Positions 1 through 7,068 of a stretch of DNA of 14,323 nt are shown piece by piece (position 1 is the stretch's first letter; the number at the start of each line of letters is the position of its first letter). Location of the stretch: positions 1 to 14,323 of the forward strand of contig CALECF010000052.1 in the NCBI GenBank assembly GCA_937948705.1, written 5' to 3'. This DNA comes from an uncultured Anaerosolibacter sp. (GTDB lineage Bacteria; Bacillota_A; Clostridia; Peptostreptococcales; Thermotaleaceae). The position numbers and the translations under genes were made by a program. Under the pieces are notes generated by a model. It did not search any database and was not told the DNA's origin. It saw nothing but the letters and a program-made list of their open reading frames with translations.

Positions 1-1
1 A

Positions 2-259
2 GAGATCGTAAAGGTATTCCCTGGCAATGCATTCGGCCCATCTATTATCAGTGCCTTCAAAGGCCCCCTTCCACAAGGGAACTTTATGCCAACCGGCGGC
101 GTAAATCTAGAAAATGTAAAAGACTGGATTAAAGCAGGCGCGGTAGCTGTTGGTACTGGCGGAGATCTCACCAAGGGTGCAAAGACCGGTAATTATGAGT
201 TAGTAACGGAGACAGCAGCCAAGTTTGTAGAAGCAGTAAGAATAGCAAGAGGTAAATAA
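2..259 (+). CDS. KDPG/KHG-type aldolase, 3' part only (5' end outside window)
   Basis: These are the last 85 codons of a class I 2-keto-3-deoxy-6-phosphogluconate / 4-hydroxy-2-oxoglutarate aldolase, which cleaves KDPG to pyruvate and glyceraldehyde 3-phosphate in the cytoplasm. The reading frame is open from base 2 to the TAA at 257-259. The first visible residues are EIVKVFPG, whose Lys (codon 11-13) is the family's Schiff-base lysine. They are followed by GPLPQ, the phosphate-binding PTGGV loop and a late VGTGGDL segment. The family is usually about 205-215 residues, so roughly 60% is missing to the left. The kinase ribosome binding site overlaps the stop codon, so the two genes are cotranscribed. 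It differs from the second aldolase at 10118-10759 (FPGNAFG here, FPAGLLG there), so the two are not a recent duplication. The family is certain; the exact substrate (KDPG, KHG or KDPGal) is inferred from the kinase next to it. Confidence 0.9.
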   Translation, partial: EIVKVFPGNAFGPSIISAFKGPLPQGNFMPTGGVNLENVKDWIKAGAVAVGTGGDLTKGAKTGNYELVTETAAKFVEAVRIARGK

Positions 260-271
260 GGAGGAATAAAC

Positions 272-1294
272 ATGGGTAAATTTGTTACTTTCGGAGAAAT
301 CATGTTAAGATTAGCACCACTAAATTATGACAGATTTGTACAATCTAAAGAATTTGGAGTAGTATATGGCGGAGGAGAGGCAAACGTTGCCGTGTCTTTA
401 GCCAACTATGGAAAAGATGCATATTTTGTAACGAAGCTTCCAAAACACGAAATTGGTCAGTCTGCTGTGAATGAGCTGAGAAGATATGGCGTAAATACGG
501 CCTTGATTACAAGAGGCGGAGACCGAGTAGGTATTTATTTCTGTGAAAAGGGAGCATCCCAGAGAGCTTCTAAAGTAATCTATGACAGAGCACATTCAGC
601 CATCGCTGAAGCGAAAAAAGAAGATTTTAATTGGAAAGAGATTTTTGAAGGTGCAGAGTGGTTCCACTTTACTGGAATTACACCAGCCTTATCCGATAAC
701 TGTGCAGAAATTACCCTTGAAGCAGTAAAGGCTGCAAAAGAAGCAGGGGTGACGGTAAGTGTTGACTTAAACTTTAGAAAAAAGCTTTGGTCTACAGAAA
801 AAGCAGGTAGAGTAATGGGCGAAATCGTAAAATATTGTGATGTAGTCATTGCAAATGAAGAGGATGCTGAGAAAGTATTTGGCATCAAAGCAGAAGAAAC
901 AGATATCACAAGTGGACATTTAAGCGATGAAGGCTATAAAAAGGTTGCGCAGGAACTAGTAGATCGTTTTGATTTAAAATATGTTGCGATCACACTAAGA
1001 GAAAGCTTCTCAGCTTCCGATAATGGCTGGTCAGCGATGATGTATGATACCAAAGAGTTCTACAAATCTAAAAGATATGACGTCCGTATTGTGGACCGTG
1101 TAGGCGGAGGAGATTCCTTCGGTGCAGGTCTAATTTATGGATTGACTTCAGGGATGAGCAATCAAGATGCACTAGAATATGCTGTAGCAGCTTCCTGCTT
1201 AAAGCATACGATTGAAGGAGATTTCAACCTTGTGTCCATAGAAGAAGTAGAGACCTTAATGAAGGGCGACGCTTCCGGAAGAGTACAGCGATAA
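272..1294 (+). CDS. kdgK: 2-keto-3-deoxygluconate kinase (PfkB/ribokinase family)
   Basis: This 340-residue cytoplasmic sugar kinase probably phosphorylates 2-keto-3-deoxygluconate to KDPG, the substrate of the aldolase just upstream. The N-terminal PfkB signature is visible at about residues 34-45 (GGGEANVAVSLA). The C-terminal signature DRVGGGDSFGAG carries the catalytic base Asp281 and the anion hole glycines. A central VDLNFR segment, typical of KDG kinases, lies near residue 164. The length is normal for the family. The ATG at 272 follows AAGGAGG (258-264), which overlaps the upstream stop codon, so the aldolase and kinase form one operon. An aldolase-kinase pair like this is the usual lower half of uronate or non-phosphorylated gluconate catabolism in Firmicutes. 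Other PfkB sugar kinases (fructokinase, tagatose kinase) look similar, but the context favours KdgK. Confidence 0.87.
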   Translation: MGKFVTFGEIMLRLAPLNYDRFVQSKEFGVVYGGGEANVAVSLANYGKDAYFVTKLPKHEIGQSAVNELRRYGVNTALITRGGDRVGIYFCEKGASQRASKVIYDRAHSAIAEAKKEDFNWKEIFEGAEWFHFTGITPALSDNCAEITLEAVKAAKEAGVTVSVDLNFRKKLWSTEKAGRVMGEIVKYCDVVIANEEDAEKVFGIKAEETDITSGHLSDEGYKKVAQELVDRFDLKYVAITLRESFSASDNGWSAMMYDTKEFYKSKRYDVRIVDRVGGGDSFGAGLIYGLTSGMSNQDALEYAVAASCLKHTIEGDFNLVSIEEVETLMKGDASGRVQR

Positions 1295-1320
1295 GAATTC
1301 ATCGGAAAAGGGATGAGCAA

Positions 1321-1704
1321 ATGTTAACCTTAGAGCATGTGGGTATCTGTGCAAAGGATACAGTAAAGTTAAAGGATTGGTATGTAAAAGTATTTAACTT
1401 TAAGGTCGTATATGATAATAAAAAAGAAGTACCAACTTTCTTTCTTCTAATGGAGGATCAAAGTATGATTGAGATCTATCCTGCTGAGAATCTAACAGAT
1501 CAGGGAATCAATAAAGATCAAGGAATCAGACATTTAGCCTTTGGTACCGATAATATAAAGAAAGAATATCAAAACCTTCAAAACCATCAGGTTGAAATTA
1601 TTGAAGAACTAAAAACAAACCCAAAGGGTGTAAGTACGGTATTCTTTAGAGATATTGAAGGAAATATCCTTCATTTTATTCAAAGACCAGAACCCCTTTA
1701 TTAA
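1321..1704 (+). CDS. Small VOC-superfamily (glyoxalase-fold) protein
   Basis: This 127-residue protein has one pair of beta-alpha-beta-beta-beta units of the vicinal oxygen chelate fold. Likely metal ligands are His6 (in LEHVGI), Glu51 (MIEIYP) and His71 (IRHLAFG). At the fourth position, where many glyoxalase-type proteins have Glu after a DxxGN turn, the sequence is DIEGNILHFI, which places His118 there. The ATG at 1321 is preceded by AAAAGGG (about 1306-1312), 26 bp after the kinase stop, and a terminator follows at 1752-1781, so it is the last gene of the aldolase-kinase operon. VOC proteins include lyases, epimerases, isomerases and dioxygenases. The position suggests a step on a sugar acid or keto-deoxy intermediate, but nothing in the sequence names the reaction. 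The fold is confident; the function is unknown. Confidence 0.8.
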   Translation: MLTLEHVGICAKDTVKLKDWYVKVFNFKVVYDNKKEVPTFFLLMEDQSMIEIYPAENLTDQGINKDQGIRHLAFGTDNIKKEYQNLQNHQVEIIEELKTNPKGVSTVFFRDIEGNILHFIQRPEPLY

Positions 1705-1751
1705 TCAGGAACAAGGAGCGCGTTTTCCACCTTAAGCTCCTCTCCATAAAT

Positions 1752-1781
1752 TCCCTTTCTATTAATAGAGGGGGATTTTTT
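1752..1781 (+). terminator. Rho-independent terminator after the aldolase-kinase-VOC operon
   Basis: A 10-bp stem (1752-1761 with 1766-1775, two G-U pairs) has a TTAA loop and runs straight into six T residues at 1776-1781, with another T run shortly after. It separates the upstream operon from the regulator gene. Confidence 0.85.
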
Positions 1782-1978
1782 AGTTTTTGTAGAGTAAAGG
1801 ATAGATCCACATTGTACAATAGAGCTTGTATGATGAATAGTGATATGTACAGAATCCTACATAGAGATGTAAGACAAGTAAAGCAGAAAAAATTGATTAC
1901 AATATGTATATTTATATGAAAATGTCACAAAAGTGAATAATAACACAAAAAAGTTAAGATAAATGATATTAAATCTGA
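1782..1978. other. AT-rich intergenic stretch with no recognisable gene
   Basis: Together with the flanking terminator and promoter this fills the 344-base gap between the VOC gene and the regulator gene. I see no credible reading frame, RNA gene or strong hairpin. One GACAAGTAA word (about 1873-1881) repeats the right half of the operator at 2025-2035 and is discussed as a possible auxiliary half-site. Confidence 0.5.
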
Positions 1979-2007
1979 TTGACATCCCTTAAATCAGAAT
2001 ATATAAT
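1979..2007 (+). promoter_or_regulatory. Perfect consensus sigma-A promoter of the gntR operon
   Basis: TTGACA at 1979-1984 and TATAAT at 2002-2007 are separated by exactly 17 bp, so both hexamers and the spacing are ideal. The predicted transcription start is near 2014, leaving a short leader of about 35 nt before the regulator ATG. A promoter this strong in front of a regulator gene implies it must be held down, which fits the palindrome just downstream. Confidence 0.9.
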
Positions 2008-2024
2008 CAATATTAAGATTCAGG

Positions 2025-2035
2025 TTGTCTGACAA
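2025..2035. promoter_or_regulatory. Probable FadR/GntR operator (autoregulatory)
   Basis: TTGTCTGACAA is a perfect inverted repeat with a one-base centre. It matches the general FadR-subfamily operator pattern TNGTNNNACNA at every fixed position. It lies about 11-21 nt after the predicted transcription start and just before the ribosome binding site of the regulator gene, where a bound repressor would block transcription. Binding by the adjacent regulator, and release by a sugar acid or keto-deoxy acid, are inferences from position and family. Confidence 0.75.
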
Positions 2036-2048
2036 GTAAGGGGGCTTT

Positions 2049-2786
2049 ATGGAAGTGAAAAAACTCAATACCAGCGACATGGTTTATAGGCTGATTGAAA
2101 AGAAAATATTGGACCAGGAGTGGACTCCCGGAACGAAAATTACCTCTGAAAATCAATTAGCACAAGAACTAGGGGTAAGTAGGATGTCTGTCCGAGAAGC
2201 TATTGAAAAAATGGTAGCATTAAACGTTTTAACAAAACGTCAGGGTGAAGGGACCTTTGTTAACGAGCTATCAGCGTCCATCTATCTAAACGGATTGATA
2301 CCAATGATTCTCCTTGAAAAAGACAACTTGATAGACATACTCGAATTCAGAAAAATTATAGAAGTTGACAGTACAAGACTTTGTGCAGAGAACTGCGATA
2401 AGGAAACAATAGAAGAATTAGAGAAGTGTTATCAAGATATGTGTGATTTCCAACAAGAATCCATTCGATTTGCAAATGCAGATTATGGATTTCATATGGA
2501 AATCGCTAAAGGAACTAAAAACTCCTTGGTCATAAAAATAAATAGTATTCTAACAGATCTATGGAAATATCACCAAAGGGAGATTAATAAATATCTAGGG
2601 CCTTTAGGGGGATTACACCAGCACAAACTAATTTTAGAGGCTATTAGAGATAAGGATGGGGAATTGGCTGCTCTTTATATGCAAAGACATATACAAAGAA
2701 CATTAGATGAAATTCGCAGTATTAAAGAAAAAGAAAAGAAGGAATCACTATTATTAGAAAATGAAGGCGGGGGAGAAAACGTATGA
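2049..2786 (+). CDS. FadR-subfamily GntR transcriptional regulator
   Basis: This 245-residue DNA-binding repressor or activator has an N-terminal winged helix (about residues 10-72) containing LAQELGVSRMSVREAIEKM and the wing RQGEGTFV. A C-terminal all-helical FCD ligand domain follows (about 95-222). The usual FCD metal and ligand residues are visible as Asp145, His149, His192 and His214, together with the LEFRKIIE helix. FadR-type regulators of sugar-acid operons (DgoR, UxuR, ExuR, LldR types) sense the substrate or an intermediate, so it probably controls this transport and catabolic locus. The ATG at 2049 follows AAGGGGG (2038-2044) with a short 4-nt spacing. The stop overlaps the start of the dehydrogenase gene by 4 bp (ATGA), so the two are translationally coupled. 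The basic tail after residue 225 is outside the conserved domain. The inducer is not predictable. Confidence 0.9.
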   Translation: MEVKKLNTSDMVYRLIEKKILDQEWTPGTKITSENQLAQELGVSRMSVREAIEKMVALNVLTKRQGEGTFVNELSASIYLNGLIPMILLEKDNLIDILEFRKIIEVDSTRLCAENCDKETIEELEKCYQDMCDFQQESIRFANADYGFHMEIAKGTKNSLVIKINSILTDLWKYHQREINKYLGPLGGLHQHKLILEAIRDKDGELAALYMQRHIQRTLDEIRSIKEKEKKESLLLENEGGGENV

Positions 2787-3865
2787 TGTCTATTACTACT
2801 ACGAGGTTCCCAAATTATAGCATTGGGGAAAACGTTTTGATGCAACTGGGAGAGATTTGTAGTCATTACGGTAGGAAGGTATTAGTGACAGGTGGAAAAA
2901 AGGCTTTAGAAATGACAAAAAACAAAATTGAAGCTTCATTGCAAGAACATGACATTCAAGTGGTTGACTTTATGTGGTATGGGGGAGATTGTACTTATAA
3001 AAACATCAATGAAATCAAGGCGGTTATAGAAAATGAAAGTGTAGAATTGGTAATTGGTGTAGGTGGAGGAAAAGCAATTGATACTGCAAAAGGAGCAGCA
3101 GAGAAAGCCAGTGTTCCGATCGTAACGATTCCTACCATCGCAGCTACCTGTGCAGCTACTACAGCTCTATCAATTGTATACACTGAAAAGGGAGATTTTG
3201 AAGATTTATTCCATCTAAACAAACCGCCAGAACATATATTAATGGATAGTGAAATTATCGCAAAGGCACCGGTAAAGTTTCTATGGGCTGGTATTGGAGA
3301 TACCATTGCAAAGTACTATGAGGTGGAGATTACTACGAGAGGGAAGGAACTATCTCATGGAGCTGCGATGGCTAAAGAATTAAGCGTCATGTGTGTAAAC
3401 CCACTGATTAAATATGGCGATAAAGCATTAAAAGATAGTGATGAGGGGACAGCTTCCTTTGCGCTGGAACAAATTATTCTAAATAATATTATTAGTACTG
3501 GAATTGTGGCAATGCTGGTAGGACAGGAGCATAATGGTGCAGCAGCACATGGATTATTCTACGGGTTTACCCTCTTAGAGGAAATTGAAAAACACCACCT
3601 GCATGGAGAAGTAGTGGCATATGGCGTAATGGTATTATTGGCAATGGATGGTCAGGATGCTGAGTTAAACCGATTATATCCATTCTATAAAAAGATTAGT
3701 TTGCCAACCTGCTTAAAGGACATCGATGTTACGTGTGACAGAGATTATTTAGAAAATGTATTGGAAAAAGCAGTAAATGCTCCGGATATGCAAAAAATGC
3801 CTTATAAAGTTACAAAAGATATGCTATTTAATGCCATTATGAAGTTAGAAAACTTTAATCAATAG
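2783..3865 (+). CDS. Iron-containing alcohol dehydrogenase family oxidoreductase, HcxA/YbdH- and glycerol dehydrogenase-like
   Basis: This 360-residue NAD(P)-dependent, metal-dependent dehydrogenase has an N-terminal nucleotide-binding half with GVGGGKAID (about 92-100) and a C-terminal helical half. The three metal ligands of the glycerol dehydrogenase branch are in place: Asp173 (GIGDTIAKYYE), His256 (AAAHG) and His274 (HLHGE). The PTIAATCAA segment (117-125), the GIGDT-AKWYE-like segment and the LHG..VAYG stretch closely recall E. coli HcxA (YbdH), which acts on 2-oxo/2-hydroxy carboxylic acids. GldA is the other close family. The gene overlaps the regulator gene by 4 bp and precedes the TRAP genes, so it is probably the first enzyme controlled by that regulator. 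A role in interconverting a hydroxy acid and a keto sugar acid before dehydration is an inference. Tandem ATGs at 2783 and 2786 give two possible starts one codon apart. Confidence 0.82.
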   Translation: MMSITTTRFPNYSIGENVLMQLGEICSHYGRKVLVTGGKKALEMTKNKIEASLQEHDIQVVDFMWYGGDCTYKNINEIKAVIENESVELVIGVGGGKAIDTAKGAAEKASVPIVTIPTIAATCAATTALSIVYTEKGDFEDLFHLNKPPEHILMDSEIIAKAPVKFLWAGIGDTIAKYYEVEITTRGKELSHGAAMAKELSVMCVNPLIKYGDKALKDSDEGTASFALEQIILNNIISTGIVAMLVGQEHNGAAAHGLFYGFTLLEEIEKHHLHGEVVAYGVMVLLAMDGQDAELNRLYPFYKKISLPTCLKDIDVTCDRDYLENVLEKAVNAPDMQKMPYKVTKDMLFNAIMKLENFNQ

Positions 3866-3927
3866 AGCAATCTGTTAAACTTGCAGAACAAGTAGAGCTA
3901 TAGCAGAATATGTTTTTTAAATCCTTA

Positions 3928-3958
3928 TTAATAAAAATCTTAATAGATTTTTTATTAA
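3928..3958 (+). terminator. AT-rich hairpin with T run between dehydrogenase and dctP genes
   Basis: TTAATAAAAATC (3928-3939) can pair with GATTTTTTATTAA (3946-3958), leaving a 6-nt loop and one unpaired T. The T residues lie inside the right arm instead of after a GC-rich stem, so it is a weak or partial terminator at best. It could partly separate the regulator-dehydrogenase transcript from the transporter genes. Confidence 0.4.
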
Positions 3959-4023
3959 AGAATATTTTGCAAAACATTTTATCATGGGCAACATGAAAAT
4001 GCTAAGAAAGTGGAGGGAAAAAA

Positions 4024-5064
4024 ATGAAAAAAATGAAAAAGATTGTTGTAGTAATGATGGTATTATCACTACTTATTGGAGTGGTGGGATGTAGTAAACC
4101 AGCTCCAGCATCAGATCAAGCAGCAGCACCTGAAGAAAAGTTTTTAATACGTGCAGGAATCGGGCTAAATGATCAACATCCTCAGTTTAAAGCTTTGGAA
4201 GTATTTAAAGAAAAAGTAGAAAAAGATAGTAATGGTAGAATTGAAGTTCAGTTATTCCACAGCAGTCAGCTAGGGGATGATAGAGAAATGATGGAAGCCC
4301 TACAAATGGGAAGTCAGGAAATGACTTGTCCATCAACGGCTCCGATTGCACCAACAGATAAAAGATTCATGATTTTCGATTTGCCGTTCTTATTCCCAAA
4401 TGCTGAAATTGCTGACCAAATACTAGACGGTGATATCGGTCAAGAACTGCTTGATGGATTACAAGATCATGGGTTAATTGGTTTATCTTATTGGGAAAAT
4501 GGTTACAGACATCTTACAAATAGCGTAAGAGCTGTTCAAACACCAGCAGACATGAAGGGATTAAAGATCAGAACAATGGAGAATCCTGTACATCTTGACT
4601 TCTTCAGAGCCCTTGGCGCAAATCCAACACCAATGCCTTTTGCAGAATTATTTACGGCAATGCAGCAGGGTGTAGTGGATGGACAGGAAAATCCAGTACC
4701 AACAATCTACCTTCAAAAATTTGCGGAAGTACAAAAACATACTAGTTTAACAGGACATGTATATAGCCCATTCGTATTATTAATGAGTAAGAAATTCTAT
4801 GACAAGTTGCCTGCAGATCTTCAAGAAGTTGTACAAGCAAGTGCTTTTGAAGCAAGAGATTTCAACAGAAAACTAAACAGAGAATATACACAAGAATTAG
4901 TTAGTGGTTTAAGGGAGCAAGGAATGACAGTTACTGAACTTACTAAAGAGCAGCAACAAATGTTCCAAGATGCTACAAAGGATACCGTTAATAAGTTTAA
5001 GGATGAAATTGGTGCAGAGTTAGTAGAAAATGTATTAGCAGAAGTTAAGCGTCTATCACAATAA
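4024..5064 (+). CDS. dctP: TRAP transporter substrate-binding lipoprotein (DctP family)
   Basis: This 346-residue extracytoplasmic solute receptor captures an organic acid and delivers it to the DctQM permease. The N-terminus has lysines, a hydrophobic stretch (7-22) and a lipobox VVGC with lipidated Cys23, as expected for a Gram-positive membrane-anchored receptor. A short Ala/Pro linker follows, then the DctP fold with YRHLTN (161-166), KGLKIRTMENP (about 178-188, with the carboxylate-binding Arg183), the GANP segment at 198-201 and the AMQQGVVDGQENP stretch. A strong GGAGGGA-type site precedes the ATG at 4024. Given the neighbouring aldonate genes the ligand is probably a sugar acid (aldonate or uronate), but the sequence alone does not fix it. 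The terminator right after the gene should raise receptor expression over that of the permease subunits. Confidence 0.92.
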   Translation: MKKMKKIVVVMMVLSLLIGVVGCSKPAPASDQAAAPEEKFLIRAGIGLNDQHPQFKALEVFKEKVEKDSNGRIEVQLFHSSQLGDDREMMEALQMGSQEMTCPSTAPIAPTDKRFMIFDLPFLFPNAEIADQILDGDIGQELLDGLQDHGLIGLSYWENGYRHLTNSVRAVQTPADMKGLKIRTMENPVHLDFFRALGANPTPMPFAELFTAMQQGVVDGQENPVPTIYLQKFAEVQKHTSLTGHVYSPFVLLMSKKFYDKLPADLQEVVQASAFEARDFNRKLNREYTQELVSGLREQGMTVTELTKEQQQMFQDATKDTVNKFKDEIGAELVENVLAEVKRLSQ

Positions 5065-5072
5065 TAAAAAAG

Positions 5073-5105
5073 AAAAAGGGGTTTAATATATTAAACCCCT
5101 TTTTT
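5073..5105 (+). terminator. Intercistronic terminator between dctP and dctQ
   Basis: The core stem GGGGTTTAA (5078-5086) pairs perfectly with TTAAACCCC (5091-5099) around a TATA loop. It is extended by AAAAA/TTTTT and followed by a run of six T residues. It begins 8 bp after the dctP stop and ends 21 bp before the dctQ start. No promoter is evident in the short gap, so dctQM are probably expressed by read-through and at a lower level. Confidence 0.85.
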
Positions 5106-5126
5106 AATAGAGAGAGGTAAACCTAT

Positions 5127-5660
5127 ATGGAAATGATAAGACATATTACCAAGGGACTATCCTTTGTCAACAAATGGATAAGCAATGTATTTAAATTGAT
5201 GATTGTTGTGGGTTTAAGCATAATGGTAGGAATTGTTTTTTATGCTGTACTCAGCAGAAATCTTTTGGATATGTCCATTGCATGGGCAGAAGAATTGTCA
5301 AGGCTTATGTTTGTTTGGCTGGTATTTAGCGGTGCTATTTTAGGATTATATTATAAGGGACATTTGGGACTCAGCCTCTTAACAGATCGAATGAAGCCCA
5401 GAACAAAGTTGGTTTTTGAAATCATCGCATATGCATTAGTTGCATATGTTACCTATGCAATGATTGTAGGCGGACATAGATTAATAGATGGAATTAAAAT
5501 GTCACGTAGCCCTGCCCTAGGTTTTCCTACATGGATTAAGTATTATTCAGTGGTATTAGCAGGCTATGCAATGATTTTAATATCTACAGAGAACATCCTC
5601 ACCAGTGCCACTACACTATATGAGATGATTTCTCGAAAAACAGGCAGAGAGGAGCGTTAA
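5127..5660 (+). CDS. dctQ: TRAP transporter small permease subunit (DctQ family)
   Basis: This 177-residue integral membrane protein has four predicted helices at about 21-43, 56-75, 94-116 and 137-155. The family hallmark W-x-EEL-x-R-x-x-F-x-W is visible at residues 53-64 (WAEELSRLMFVW) at the start of helix 2. DctQ forms the membrane complex with DctM and helps dock the receptor. A GAGAGGT site (5112-5118) sits right after the intercistronic terminator and precedes the ATG at 5127. The stop is only 3 bp from the dctM start, so the permease subunits are translated together. The length is typical of the family. Confidence 0.9.
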   Translation: MEMIRHITKGLSFVNKWISNVFKLMIVVGLSIMVGIVFYAVLSRNLLDMSIAWAEELSRLMFVWLVFSGAILGLYYKGHLGLSLLTDRMKPRTKLVFEIIAYALVAYVTYAMIVGGHRLIDGIKMSRSPALGFPTWIKYYSVVLAGYAMILISTENILTSATTLYEMISRKTGREER

Positions 5661-5663
5661 TCT

Positions 5664-6938
5664 ATGGATATGCTAATCATATTTTTAATATCTTTATTTC
5701 TATTTTTACTCATGGGTGTACCAGTAGCTTTTTGTTTAGGGCTGGCAGCCTTGGTAATGATGGGTATTCAAAATTTTGGATATGATATATTGGTACAAAA
5801 AATGGTAAATGGTATTGATAGCTTTCCCCTTTTAGCAGTTCCATTCTTTATGCTGGCTGGAGAAATCATGAATACCGGCGGAATTGCAAAACGGATTATT
5901 AATTTGTCAAATTCTCTAGTTGGGCATATAACCGGTGGTTTAGGTCTTGTAAATATCGTCGCAAGTATGTTCTTTGGTGGAATATCAGGATCATCTGTTG
6001 CGGATACCGCTGCCATAGGTGGATTACTAATTCCTGCCATGAAAGAAGAAGGATATGATGCAGATTTTTCAGCTGCAGTAACAGCATCTTCATCAACCAT
6101 GGGTATTGTTATTCCCCCAAGTATTCCAATGATTCTTTTTGGACTCATCGGAGGCGTATCCGTAGTGAAGATGTTTCTAGGCGGAATCATTCCTGGGATC
6201 ATGATAGGGTTTTCTCTATTATTCTTAACTTATTTTATCTCAAAGAAAAGAAACTATCCAAAGGGTGAGAAATTCTCTTTTGTCAGGGTGTTGTATGCTT
6301 TGAAAGAAGCGATCTGGGCAATAATTCTTCCTATAATCATCATTGGAGGTATACTAAGTGGTTTTTTTACACCTACTGAAGCTGCAGTTGTTTCGGTGGT
6401 GTATGCATTAATCATATCACTAGGTATTTATAAAGAGATGACGATTAAAGATATTCCAAGAATACTCATAGAAACAGGAAAAACTACTGGAATCGTTATG
6501 CTTGTAGCAGGTTCTGCGATGGTAGTGGCATGGTTACTGACCATTGTAAGAATACCTCAAAGTATTGCAGCGACCATATTATCGGTATCAGATAATCAAT
6601 TTGTGGTACTATTAATTATTAATTTCTTCTTATTATTAGTCGGTAGTGTTATGGATCTAACGCCTGCCCTGTTAATTTTAAGTCCTGTTTTATTGCCTGT
6701 AGCCATTGCAGTGGGGGTAGATCCAGTATTTTTCGGTGTTATGATGGTTATGAACTTAGGCATTGGATTAGTAACACCACCAGTGGGTACAATCCTATAT
6801 ATTGCATGTGGAATTGCGGACATTAGCCTCGAAAGGATAACAAAAGCCATGATGCCATTCTTGGTTACACAGGTGATTATTATTCTATTGGTGATTATAT
6901 TCCCGCAATTGGTACTATGGATACCAAGTATTCTATAA
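5664..6938 (+). CDS. dctM: TRAP transporter large permease subunit (DctM family)
   Basis: This 424-residue, very hydrophobic protein has about 12 membrane segments and is the sodium-coupled transport channel of the TRAP system. The DctM signature is intact: a short amphipathic region ending in FFGGISGSSVADTAAIG (about 103-119), LIPAMKEEGYDADFSAAVTA (122-141), and then GIVIPPSIP (147-155). A second inverted-repeat half ends in GLVTPPVGTILY, the equivalent of the first-half PPSIP turn. Both halves are full length and uninterrupted. The ribosome binding site GAGAGGAG lies within the last codons of dctQ. The gene is followed by a terminator at 7037-7068, which closes the transport operon. Confidence 0.93.
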   Translation: MDMLIIFLISLFLFLLMGVPVAFCLGLAALVMMGIQNFGYDILVQKMVNGIDSFPLLAVPFFMLAGEIMNTGGIAKRIINLSNSLVGHITGGLGLVNIVASMFFGGISGSSVADTAAIGGLLIPAMKEEGYDADFSAAVTASSSTMGIVIPPSIPMILFGLIGGVSVVKMFLGGIIPGIMIGFSLLFLTYFISKKRNYPKGEKFSFVRVLYALKEAIWAIILPIIIIGGILSGFFTPTEAAVVSVVYALIISLGIYKEMTIKDIPRILIETGKTTGIVMLVAGSAMVVAWLLTIVRIPQSIAATILSVSDNQFVVLLIINFFLLLVGSVMDLTPALLILSPVLLPVAIAVGVDPVFFGVMMVMNLGIGLVTPPVGTILYIACGIADISLERITKAMMPFLVTQVIIILLVIIFPQLVLWIPSIL

Positions 6939-6989
6939 AAATCACTTTATAATATAATCGTATCATCCTGTGAAGACTATACAATATTT

Positions 6990-7004
6990 ATATAAACGCA
7001 AACA
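6990..7004. promoter_or_regulatory. cre-like sequence (possible CcpA site)
   Basis: ATATAAACGCAAACA fits the catabolite-responsive element pattern WTGNAARCGNWWWCA with a single mismatch (A for G at position 3). It lies in the gap after dctM, ahead of the terminator and of the first dehydratase gene. A sugar-acid locus is a reasonable CcpA target, but short degenerate sites arise by chance in AT-rich DNA. Confidence 0.35.
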
Positions 7005-7036
7005 CCTTTTAAAAATGATCACAAGAATACTATCAT

Positions 7037-7068
7037 ACAAGAAAGGCTGTTGTCTTTCTTGTTTTTTT
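7037..7068 (+). terminator. Rho-independent terminator after dctM
   Basis: A 9-bp perfect stem, ACAAGAAAG (7037-7045) with CTTTCTTGT (7054-7062), has an 8-nt loop and continues into seven T residues (7062-7068). It divides the transport genes from the dehydratase operon, so that operon should have its own promoter or depend on read-through. I find no convincing promoter in the 52 bp that remain before the start codon. Confidence 0.85.

Noticed and set aside
1812..1854. Second promoter (TTGTAC or TTGTAT hexamers) in the 1782-1978 gap
   Set aside because: No -10 hexamer of useful quality sits at 16-18 bp, while a perfect promoter follows at 1979-2007.
2224..2240. Perfect inverted repeat ACGTTTT-AAC-AAAACGT inside the regulator gene
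   Set aside because: It lies within the wing of the helix-turn-helix coding region, where the codons explain the sequence (VLTKRQ), and does not match the FadR operator pattern.
5768..6202. Long antisense reading frames opposite dctM and the dehydratase and aldolase genes
   Set aside because: They mirror well-conserved genes on the + strand, have no ribosome binding sites and no family resemblance.
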